A stretch of DNA of 6,243 nt. Origin: Chloroflexota bacterium (GTDB taxonomy: Bacteria > Chloroflexota > Anaerolineae > Ardenticatenales > Ardenticatenaceae). The notes under the pieces are model-generated. The model was not told the origin of the DNA. It ran no database searches and was given only the letters and a program-made list of their open reading frames with translations. This document shows positions 1 through 5,257 of this stretch, piece by piece. Location: NCBI GenBank assembly GCA_003520455.1, contig DOUV01000600.1:1-6243 (forward strand), written 5' to 3'. Made by a program: the position numbers and the translations under genes. Numbering within the stretch: position 1 is the stretch's first letter; each line of letters opens with the position of its first letter.

Positions 1-582
1 GGCCGGCGAGCCGGCCAGCCATTCCGAACCGATCAAGCCGAGCTCGACCCGGCCATTCCGAAACTCGAACCGCGCGCGCTGGAACCACTGGTAGGTCACG
101 CCCCCGGAGGGAAAGGCTTCCGTCAGGGGGTACCCGAAGATCTGCAGCGCACCATGCGTGTTCCAGAACTGTAAGAAGGCGTTGGTCACATTGTGACCTG
201 TTTCGGGAAAATAGCGCACACTCGTGCCGTGGCCTGCTGGGAGTGGTGGAACTGCCGGGTCCGGAGGCCCGTGAATCTCCTGGCCCAAGAGACCGAGCTG
301 GATTTGGTACGGACCGGGGTTTTGGGGATGCCACTCAAAACGGGCCCTCTGAAAATATTGCACCATCAGACCGTTGGCGAGAATCTCTTCGGTGATCGGA
401 TACCCGAAGATCGCGATCCCACCGGAGGCATCGAAAAACTGAAGGAAGCCGCCGCGGACAGTGTGGCCGGTTTCTGGGAAATAACGACTCGGCACCGTAG
501 CGCTGACATCCACCGGAGTGGCCGTCAGAAGCAGCGCCGTGACGAGCAGTAGCCCAAGCCAGCGCCCTTTTGCGATGTGCAT
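1..582 (-). CDS. Secreted repeat protein (FPETGH/IFGYP repeats), C-terminus beyond window
   Basis: This reverse-strand frame is open from the ATG at 582-580 to the window edge, giving 194 residues without a stop. The start is supported by AAGGGGG (587-593), four bases upstream. Residues 1-28 look like a Sec signal peptide: a basic start (KGRW), the hydrophobic core LGLLLVTALLLTA, and a likely cleavage site after VSA (28). Two copies of one repeat follow, exactly 90 residues apart: RYFPETGH at 33-40 and 123-130, IFGYP at 58-62 and 148-152, QRARFE at 78-83 and 168-173, LGLLG/LGLIG at 96-100 and 181-185. A Pro-rich linker (about 106-117) joins them. I know this repeat from exported Chloroflexota proteins, where it often accompanies other extracellular domains; its function is unknown to me. 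The protein is probably secreted or surface-bound. What lies C-terminal cannot be seen. Confidence 0.87.
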   Translation of the reverse strand, partial: MHIAKGRWLGLLLVTALLLTATPVDVSATVPSRYFPETGHTVRGGFLQFFDASGGIAIFGYPITEEILANGLMVQYFQRARFEWHPQNPGPYQIQLGLLGQEIHGPPDPAVPPLPAGHGTSVRYFPETGHNVTNAFLQFWNTHGALQIFGYPLTEAFPSGGVTYQWFQRARFEFRNGRVELGLIGSEWLAGSPA

Positions 583-623
583 TGGTCCCCCTTGAGTCAC
601 CTCAAGCGCAGAATATTGCAAGA

Positions 624-652
624 AGTATAACATCAAATGAACCATTGAACAA
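624..652 (-). promoter_or_regulatory. Putative sigma-70-type promoter of the secreted repeat protein
   Basis: On the reverse strand, TTGTTC (652-647) lies 17 bases upstream of TATACT (629-624). The -10 box matches the consensus at five of six positions and the -35 at three of six. Spacing is ideal. Transcription would start near 617, giving a leader of about 35 bases before the ATG at 582. The AT-rich setting and the position just upstream of a good gene start support it, but no transcript evidence is available. Confidence 0.5.
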
Positions 653-661
653 GCCCTTTTC

Positions 662-688
662 GGTAAAAATTGTATCACTCTTTTTACC
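662..688. repeat. A/T-rich perfect dyad upstream of the reverse promoter
   Basis: GGTAAAAA (662-669) and TTTTTACC (681-688) form a perfect 8-base inverted repeat with an 11-base centre. It lies about 10 bases upstream of the -35 box of the reverse-strand promoter, a position typical of an activator or regulator site. It could instead be a weak hairpin. No regulator gene is nearby to suggest which protein would bind. Confidence 0.4.
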
Positions 689-709
689 ATTCGCGGTCTT
701 CAGCGATGC

Positions 710-736
710 TCGCGGGCCGGTACGCCGGGCCCGCGA
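710..736. repeat. GC-rich inverted repeat (hairpin)
   Basis: TCGCGGGCC (710-718) is the exact reverse complement of GGCCCGCGA (728-736). With two more G-C pairs inside (719-720 with 725-726, one bulged base) the loop becomes the tetraloop TACG. It is a very stable hairpin in RNA or single-stranded DNA. No T-run follows on either strand, so it is not a standard intrinsic terminator. It is the first of a row of strong hairpins in this gap. Confidence 0.6.
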
Positions 737-757
737 TGGGCAGGATCGGGCGGAAGG

Positions 758-843
758 GGTGCGACGCACCTGGCTCTCTCGGAAGCGCTCGATTATGGAG
801 GGGCCGGGCTCACCACGGCCCAGGATGGCAGGTGCGTCGCACC
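758..843. repeat. 86-bp element bounded by 15-bp perfect inverted repeats, each arm itself palindromic
   Basis: GGTGCGACGCACCTG (758-772) is the exact reverse complement of CAGGTGCGTCGCACC (829-843). The first 13 bases of each arm (GGTGCG-A-CGCACC) are also a perfect odd palindrome, so the same 13-base site occurs twice, 60 bases apart. The centre holds a further hairpin, GGGCCG (801-806) with CGGCCC (816-821). No flanking target-site duplication is visible and there is no room for a transposase, so it is not clearly a MITE. It may be a REP-like repeat or a pair of protein-binding sites. A 14/15 copy of the arm recurs at 5882-5896. Confidence 0.65.
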
Positions 844-887
844 TTTGGATGACCCTCTGGCTGGCGGCTCCCCAGGCGACGGGCCTC

Positions 888-913
888 GTGAGGCTGGCAT
901 CTGCCAGGCTCAC
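888..913. repeat. Long near-perfect hairpin
   Basis: GTGAGGCTGGCA (888-899) pairs with TGCCAGGCTCAC (902-913) at 11 of 12 positions, with a single G-G mismatch (893/908) and a minimal loop. A second small hairpin follows (GTCCT/AGGAC around 915-926). CTGGCG (861-866) could pair with CGCCAG (926-931) to close a larger branched structure. There is no T-run, so it is not an intrinsic terminator. It lies about 60 bases upstream of the secD promoter and would not be in the secD transcript. Confidence 0.55.
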
Positions 914-971
914 GGTCCTCCAGGACGCCAGAATGTGAGGGCGACTATGAGGAAAGACCAGTCAGATTACT

Positions 972-999
972 TTGACACATAGGATGGATGGGCTATAAT
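972..999 (+). promoter_or_regulatory. Consensus sigma-70-type promoter for secD (and probably ssb, secF)
   Basis: TTGACA (972-977) and TATAAT (994-999) both match the housekeeping consensus at six of six positions and are separated by 16 bases, one short of the optimum. Transcription should start near 1006, giving a leader of about 123 bases before secD. It points toward secD and is the only strong forward promoter I see in the window, so it probably drives secD-ssb-secF. Confidence 0.8.
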
Positions 1000-1005
1000 C
1001 CAACA

Positions 1006-1128
1006 TAATGGGCCGCCACCCAGATGGGCGGTCCTTCGTCTGTCCAAGGACTGCTGCGTTCCTTCCCCAGCGGTCCCCTGGAAGGCGAAAATTTATGAAG
1101 TGGCGGGAAGGAGCCGAAGCGAGTTCTG
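1006..1128 (+). promoter_or_regulatory. Structured 5' leader of secD with alternative pairings at the ribosome binding site
   Basis: The leader contains GGGCCGCC (1010-1017) with GGCGGTCC (1027-1034), and GTCCTT (1031-1036) with AAGGAC (1046-1051). These two stems overlap and exclude each other. CCTTCC (1061-1066) can pair with GGAAGG (1080-1085). The same pyrimidine tract, TTCCTTCCC (1059-1067), can also pair over nine positions with GGGAAGGAG (1105-1113), the only good Shine-Dalgarno sequence before secD. This could open or close secD translation, but it is inferred from pairing alone. I do not recognise it as a known riboswitch class. Confidence 0.4.
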
Positions 1129-2478
1129 ATGCAATCTCGAACTGTGGTGATGTTGGGCCTGATCCTGCTCCTGGCAGTTACTGCGATCTGGCTGGCACTT
1201 CCGAACAACCCTGGCATCCACGTGAATCTCGGTCCGCTCAAGATCAATCGTGACGTCGTGTTTCGCCGGGGTCTCGATCTTCAGGGGGGACTCCAGGTGG
1301 TGCTGGCGGCAGATCTTCCCTCTGGGCAGGCTCCTGATAAAGACGCGATGCAGGCGGCGAAGGCGATCATTGAACGGCGTGTCAACGGTCTGGGTGTGAG
1401 CGAGCCCCTGATCCAACAAGTGGGGAACGACCGAATCGTTGTTGAATTGCCCGGCCTGAAGGATCCCGACCAGGCTATCGCCACCTTTGGCGAGACTGGT
1501 CTGCTCGAATTCATCGACGCCGGCAACACTCCCTTGCAGGAGGGGACCAAAGTCGTGACTGACTTCGGCGCGCAAGCGCCGGTCACGGATACCGCGACGA
1601 CCAAGGTCTACCATACCGTCCTGACGGGCGCCGACCTGAAGAGCGCCGACGTCGGTTTTGAGAGCAACACCAGCCAGCCGCAGATTGCCTTCGAGTTCAA
1701 GAGCGGCCAGCCCGCCCAGACCCTGGCGCAGTTTACCCGCGACAATGTGGGCCGCTATCTGGCAATCACCCTCGACAAGCAAGTGATCAGCTCGCCAGTG
1801 ATCCAGAGCCAGATTCCCGACGGCCGGGGTGTCATCAACGGCCGTTTTACGCTCGAGGAAGCCCAGGCATTGGTCATTCAGCTCAAGTATGGTGCGCTGC
1901 CGGTCCCACTGAAGGTGATCGAGAACCGCACGGTCGGGGCGACCCTCGGTGAGGACTCGGTGCATCGCAGCTTCTTGGCCGGAGCAATCGGCATTGCAGT
2001 CGTGGGCCTCTTCATGATCCTGTACTACCGCCTGCCCGGTGTGCTGGCCGTGGGGGCGCTGGCGGTCTACATGGCGGTCGTGCTTTCCCTATTCAAGCTC
2101 ATTCCGGTTACGCTGACCCTCGCTGGTATTGCCGGATTCGTGCTCTCGGTCGGCATGGCGGTTGATGCGAACGTCCTCATCTTCGAGCGGATGAAAGAGG
2201 AGTTGCGCGATGGTAAGGCCCTGCCAGCCGCTGTCCGCGCTGGCTTCGAGCGGGCCTGGCCGAGTATCCGTGACTCCAACGCTTCGACTCTCATCACCTG
2301 TGCCATCCTCTTCTGGTTCGGGGCAACTTTCGGAGCGAGTATCGTGAAGGGCTTTGCGCTGACGTTGGCGTTGGGTGTCCTCATTTCTCTCTTCACGGCG
2401 ATCACCGTTACACGCACGTTCCTGCACGCGGTGATGCGCCTGGATGCCACAAAGAATCACTGGTGGTTCGGCGTCTAA
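1129..2478 (+). CDS. secD: Protein translocase subunit SecD
   Basis: SecD pairs with SecF in the cytoplasmic membrane and uses the proton gradient to pull exported proteins out of the SecYEG channel on the outer side. The product has 449 residues, compact like short SecD forms. It shows an N-terminal membrane helix (5-24), the family signature RRGLDLQGG (46-54), a large extracytoplasmic region (about 55-278) and a C-terminal block of about five membrane helices (281-299, 302-321, 325-345, 384-401, 405-430). GMAVDANVLIFER (342-354) is the conserved helix-4 motif; its Asp346 corresponds to the residue linked to proton transport. AAGGAG (1108-1113) lies 15 bases before the ATG, rather far; an in-frame CTG at 1126 is a weak alternative. 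A consensus promoter lies upstream. No yajC is next to it in the window. ssb follows after 91 bases and secF after that. Confidence 0.97.
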   Translation: MQSRTVVMLGLILLLAVTAIWLALPNNPGIHVNLGPLKINRDVVFRRGLDLQGGLQVVLAADLPSGQAPDKDAMQAAKAIIERRVNGLGVSEPLIQQVGNDRIVVELPGLKDPDQAIATFGETGLLEFIDAGNTPLQEGTKVVTDFGAQAPVTDTATTKVYHTVLTGADLKSADVGFESNTSQPQIAFEFKSGQPAQTLAQFTRDNVGRYLAITLDKQVISSPVIQSQIPDGRGVINGRFTLEEAQALVIQLKYGALPVPLKVIENRTVGATLGEDSVHRSFLAGAIGIAVVGLFMILYYRLPGVLAVGALAVYMAVVLSLFKLIPVTLTLAGIAGFVLSVGMAVDANVLIFERMKEELRDGKALPAAVRAGFERAWPSIRDSNASTLITCAILFWFGATFGASIVKGFALTLALGVLISLFTAITVTRTFLHAVMRLDATKNHWWFGV

Positions 2479-2569
2479 GCGTGGAATCCCGATTTTGGAT
2501 TGAAATACAGCATCCCGACTGGCCCCAAATCGGAAAATCAAAATCTCACAGGGTGAGGAGTACATCTAC

Positions 2570-2959
2570 ATGGCGCGCGGCTTGAACAAAGTAATGATCA
2601 TTGGCAATTTGGGGCGTGATCCTGAGATGCGCTATACACCGAGTGGAACCCCTGTTACGAGCTTTAGCGTGGCTGTCGGGCGGAGTTGGACAACTCCTGA
2701 TGGAGAGCGCAAAGAGGCCACAGAATGGTTCAACGTCGTCACCTGGCGCGAGTTGGCGGAGATCTGCAATCAGATGTTGGCCAAGGGCCGCCGAGTCTAC
2801 ATCGAGGGCAGCCTCCAGACTCGGAGTTGGGAAGACCAGAGCGGACAGCGCCATTACCGCATCGAACTGGTTGCGGACCAAATGATTGTACTGGATCGAC
2901 CACCTCGCGAGGATCGACCTCAGAGTCAATTCGACGAGGAATGGGAGAGCGATTACTAA
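2570..2959 (+). CDS. ssb: Single-stranded DNA-binding protein
   Basis: SSB coats and protects single-stranded DNA during replication, recombination and repair, normally as a tetramer. The product has 129 residues. The OB fold covers about 1-110, with the family opening LNKVMIIGNLGRDPE (5-19), the aromatic segment TEWFNVVTWRELAE (51-64), and KGRRVYIEGSLQTRSW (72-87). Trp53, Phe54, Trp59 and Trp87 are candidate DNA-stacking residues. The tail after the OB fold is only about 19 residues. It is acidic (FDEEWESDY) and ends in Tyr, not in the usual Asp-rich tip closing with Pro-Phe that recruits partner proteins. GAGGAG (2555-2560) nine bases before the ATG fixes the start. Its position between secD and secF is unusual; cotranscription is likely because no clear promoter is seen in the 91-base gap. 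Confidence 0.96.
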   Translation: MARGLNKVMIIGNLGRDPEMRYTPSGTPVTSFSVAVGRSWTTPDGERKEATEWFNVVTWRELAEICNQMLAKGRRVYIEGSLQTRSWEDQSGQRHYRIELVADQMIVLDRPPREDRPQSQFDEEWESDY

Positions 2960-3166
2960 GATCGTCGTCAGTCGCTGGTTGCTGTGTCACGAAGATTTGG
3001 TCGCGGGTCGTCTCGTTTTACCCTGGTGTTGACGACTCACCCGAAGGCGTTTGCATCGATCAGCGTGTTGATGACTGGATGAGCGCATGGGTCGTTGGCC
3101 CCCCCATAGGGGTGTCACCGGACTGACGACTGGCTGCTGCCTTACTGCTACTCGAAGGAGATCGTT
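2960..3166 (+). other. 207-base ssb-secF spacer with a distant 10-bp inverted repeat
   Basis: GTCGTCAGTC (2964-2973), five bases after ssb ends, is the exact reverse complement of GACTGACGAC (3121-3130), 36 bases before the secF start. In RNA they could close a loop of 147 bases. Inside are a C-rich/G-rich hairpin (CCCC 3102-3105 with GGGG 3109-3112) and related TTGACGACT and TTGATGACT words. I see no gene, no T-run terminator and no convincing promoter. The arrangement could be an RNA fold regulating secF or a relic. Confidence 0.4.
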
Positions 3167-4102
3167 GTGTTTGACATTGTTGGGAAGCGCTACTGGTACT
3201 TTCTGCTCTCGGCACTAGTTCTCGTGCCGGGCCTGATCGCGCTCCTCCTCTGGGGCCTCAATCTCTCAATTGACTTCACCGGTGGCGCGCTGCTCGAGCT
3301 GCAATTCCAGAACCCCGCGAAGGTATTGCAGCCGGCCGAGATCACTTCACAGCTTTCCGAGATCGGCTACCCGGGTTCGCTGGCGCAATCATCGAGCGAC
3401 AACGTCGTCCTCATCCGTACCAAAGCCCTTACTCAGGATGAGAAGAACACGATCGAGCACGCGCTCGAAACGACTTATGGCCCCTTCGTGGAGAATCGTT
3501 TCGAGTCGGTCGGTCCCTCAGTCGGTGAGGCCGTCACTCAGCGCGCCGTATATGCTGTTGCGATGGCGGCGGTGGGAATCTTGCTGTACCTGGCCTTCGC
3601 CTTTCGCCACGTCCCCAACCCCTTCCGCTATGGAACGGCGGCGATTCTGGCGATGCTCCACGACGTTTTCGTCGTCTTGGGATTGGCCGCGCTGGCCGGC
3701 CACTTCCTGCACTGGGAGGTCGACGCCCTCTTCCTGACCGCCCTCCTTACGGTCATCGGCTTCTCGGTGCACGACACCATCGTCGTCTTCGATCGCATTC
3801 GCGAGAACATGCGCCGTCACCGCGGCGAGCCCTTCGCCGATATCGTCAACCACTCGATCATCCAGACGCTCGATCGCTCGATCAACACCCAACTCACGGC
3901 ACTCTTCACGCTGGTGGCGCTCTCCCTCTTCGGTGGTGTCACAATCAAGCAGTTTGTCTTGTGGCTGATCATCGGTATCGTCAGTGGCACGTACAGCTCG
4001 ATCTTCAACGCCTCGCAAATCTTGGTGGTGTGGGAGAACAAGGAGTACGAGCGGTTCCTCCCCTTCCTCCGGCGGGGCGAGCAGAAGCAAGTCGCGGCGT
4101 AG
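3167..4102 (+). CDS. secF: Protein translocase subunit SecF
   Basis: SecF is the partner of SecD in the proton-driven membrane complex that aids late steps of Sec export. The product has 311 residues, normal for the family. It has an N-terminal membrane helix (about 11-32), the hallmark IDFTGG (35-40), an extracytoplasmic domain (about 41-122) ending in SVGPSVGEAV (114-123), and five more membrane helices. The helix-4 signature is GFSVHDTIVVFDRIREN (198-214), with Asp203 at the functional position (many relatives have Asn where this one has His202). TLDRSINTQLTAL (234-246) is the next conserved segment. The start is a GTG, chosen because GAAGGAG (3154-3160) lies six bases upstream and the protein begins MFDIVGKR as in relatives. 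A 207-base gap separates it from ssb. It ends in TAG; the same frame stays open into the next small gene. Confidence 0.97.
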   Translation: MFDIVGKRYWYFLLSALVLVPGLIALLLWGLNLSIDFTGGALLELQFQNPAKVLQPAEITSQLSEIGYPGSLAQSSSDNVVLIRTKALTQDEKNTIEHALETTYGPFVENRFESVGPSVGEAVTQRAVYAVAMAAVGILLYLAFAFRHVPNPFRYGTAAILAMLHDVFVVLGLAALAGHFLHWEVDALFLTALLTVIGFSVHDTIVVFDRIRENMRRHRGEPFADIVNHSIIQTLDRSINTQLTALFTLVALSLFGGVTIKQFVLWLIIGIVSGTYSSIFNASQILVVWENKEYERFLPFLRRGEQKQVAA

Positions 4103-4222
4103 GGTACCGGGTCCCTCCTGCACCGGTGGTGTCATCAGTACCCCAGCGGTCGAATCCTGCTTCAAGTGGGGTTCGGCCGTTGTCGCATCATCGGACCGGG
4201 GCGAGATAAGACTGCAAGGCTG

Positions 4223-4561
4223 GTGTTGTCGATTCGCTTGCACGCCGCGCTCCAGGCGAGCGATGCGCCGAGCGCGGTGCATGAACTGGAAGCACTCCTG
4301 GCCGAATGGCCGGCCGAGCGTGAACAGGCGGCCATCCATTACGCCCTCTCGTGTTTACAGAGCGATTCCGAGCGATTTCTCCCCCATGCTGCCAGGGCAG
4401 CCCAACTCTATCGCGATGTATACCAGCAGACAGGCATGATCGAGTACCGCCAATACTACGAAGAGCTAACGGGCATAATCCTCGCCGACCCGCCGGCGCT
4501 CCCACCCCCGCCCGAGGTCGTTACGACTCACACTGTCGATCTGGAGGCGCTCCTGGCGTAG
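4223..4561 (+). CDS. Small helical protein of unknown function; frame continues past its TAG
   Basis: I do not recognise this protein. The frame is open from the secF stop, but codons look coding only from about 4223, where GTG (4223) or TTG (4226) could start it; AAGG (4216-4219) suits the TTG best. A longer start at GTG 4166 has no ribosome binding site. From 4223 the product has 112 residues. It is soluble, rich in Ala, Leu and Glu, with amphipathic helices that resemble a tetratricopeptide-type hairpin, then a Pro-rich stretch (ADPPALPPPPE) and a short acidic end. It has no signal peptide or membrane helix. After the TAG at 4559-4561 the same frame reads VDQIIAEHVA and stops at TGA (4592-4594), as if the original C-terminus were ten codons longer. 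It lies 120 bases after secF and could share its transcript. Confidence 0.55.
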   Translation: MLSIRLHAALQASDAPSAVHELEALLAEWPAEREQAAIHYALSCLQSDSERFLPHAARAAQLYRDVYQQTGMIEYRQYYEELTGIILADPPALPPPPEVVTTHTVDLEALLA

Positions 4562-4668
4562 GTCGACCAGATCATCGCCGAACATGTGGCGTGAGGCAGC
4601 ATGCGTTCTGTATAGAGCGTAGCACATAACGCCCTGATACCTGACACGCGACTGGCTCCAAAGGCCGC

Positions 4669-5193
4669 GTGAAAACCGTCATTCAGTCAGTTCAATCCTC
4701 CGCGAGGGCTTACGCCGTGACAGTTCAACCCGACGGCAAGATCGTCGCGGCCGGCTACGTCAGGCTCTCGCACCAAAATGACTTCGCGGTGGCGCGCTAC
4801 AACCCGGACGGCACCCTCGACAGGAGCTTCAGCGCCGACGGCAGAGTGCATAGCGATTTCGATGGCAAAGATGATGTAGCGAGAGCGGTCGCCATTCAGA
4901 GCGACGGCCGGATCGTGGTCGCGGGCACGGCCACAGACGTGGTGGACTTCCTCCCGGACGATGAGGATTTTGGCGTGGAACGCCTCAATCCAGATGGCGC
5001 ACTCGACACCAGTTTCAGTGGCAACGGCAAAACGTCGATCGGTTTCGGCGGTGCCGACCGCGCGAATGCCATGGTTCTGCAGCCCGACGGCAAGATCGTC
5101 GTCGCCGGCACGAAAGGCGCTATCGGCACCGGCGACATCGCTTTGATCCGACTGAACCCCGATGGAACGCCGGACACTTCGTTCGGCAACTGA
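4669..5193 (+). CDS. Delta-60 repeat protein, probable fragment
   Basis: The 174-residue product is made almost wholly of three delta-60 type repeats (a beta-rich repeat found in bacterial surface and secreted proteins), at about 12-69, 70-130 and 131-174. Each carries QPDGKIVVAG-like and RLNPDGTLDTSF-like segments: QPDGKIVAAG (20-29), QSDGRIVVAG (77-86), QPDGKIVVAG (138-147); YNPDGTLDRSF (44-54), LNPDGALDTSF (106-116), LNPDGTPDTSF (162-172). The first eleven residues match the end of a preceding repeat, and the in-frame upstream codons GSKGR continue that match as far as a TGA at 4642. There is no signal peptide, though such proteins are normally exported, and three repeats are few for a closed propeller. 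It therefore looks like the remnant of a longer gene. AAAGG (4660-4664) before the GTG might still allow translation. Confidence 0.62.
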   Translation: MKTVIQSVQSSARAYAVTVQPDGKIVAAGYVRLSHQNDFAVARYNPDGTLDRSFSADGRVHSDFDGKDDVARAVAIQSDGRIVVAGTATDVVDFLPDDEDFGVERLNPDGALDTSFSGNGKTSIGFGGADRANAMVLQPDGKIVVAGTKGAIGTGDIALIRLNPDGTPDTSFGN

Positions 5194-5257
5194 ACGGAGT
5201 CGGACGGCAGCCACCTCGGTACGAGTTCGACGACTGGAAGAAGAGGAGCCAGCAAAA

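Larger units (their letters stand above)
583..1128. other. Divergent intergenic region without a convincing gene
   Basis: This 546-base gap separates the reverse-strand secreted protein from forward secD. The first part (about 600-690) is AT-rich and holds the reverse promoter and an A/T dyad. About 700-945 is GC-rich and dense in inverted repeats. About 965-1128 holds the secD promoter and leader. Open frames on both strands here (for example 570-938 forward and 602-913 reverse) read as low-complexity Arg/Pro/Ser-rich peptides, overlap each other and lack ribosome binding sites, so I do not call genes. I checked for signature motifs of tmRNA, SRP RNA and RNase P RNA and saw none. A short untyped RNA from the GC-rich hairpin zone remains possible. 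Confidence 0.7.

Noticed and set aside
758..843. Interpretation as a complete MITE
   Set aside because: Terminal inverted repeats are present, but the flanks (GGAAGG before, TTTGGA after) show no target-site duplication, and the arms are internal palindromes, unlike typical transposon ends.
570..938. Overlapping forward (570-938) and reverse (602-913) frames in the divergent gap
   Set aside because: They exclude each other, lack ribosome binding sites, and their content comes from GC-rich inverted repeats. The forward one also begins inside the signal-peptide region of the reverse gene.
949..965. GAGGAAAGACC resembling the conserved GAGGAAAGTCC of RNase P RNA
   Set aside because: Only a short near match. 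The other conserved RNase P regions are absent downstream, where a promoter and secD begin.
1008..1253. 81-codon forward frame in the secD leader as a leader peptide
   Set aside because: It starts about two bases from the expected transcription start with no ribosome binding site, and it overlaps secD by over 120 bases.
1093..1965. 290-codon reverse-strand frame opposite secD
   Set aside because: It is a shadow of secD: the forward frame encodes an unmistakable SecD with conserved motifs, and this frame shows no recognisable family or ribosome binding site.
4103..4145. Intrinsic terminator after secF (GGGTAC ... GTACCC)
   Set aside because: The 6-bp stem has a loop of about 30 bases and no T-run follows.
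3518..4339. 273-codon reverse-strand frame opposite secF
   Set aside because: Antisense shadow of secF, with charge-rich repetitive composition (many Asp, Glu, Arg) typical of reading GC-rich coding DNA backwards.
4603..4632. GCGTTCTGT / ACATAACGC stem between the small gene and the delta-60 fragment
   Set aside because: Eight pairs with one mismatch and no T-run, so too weak to call a terminator or regulatory site.
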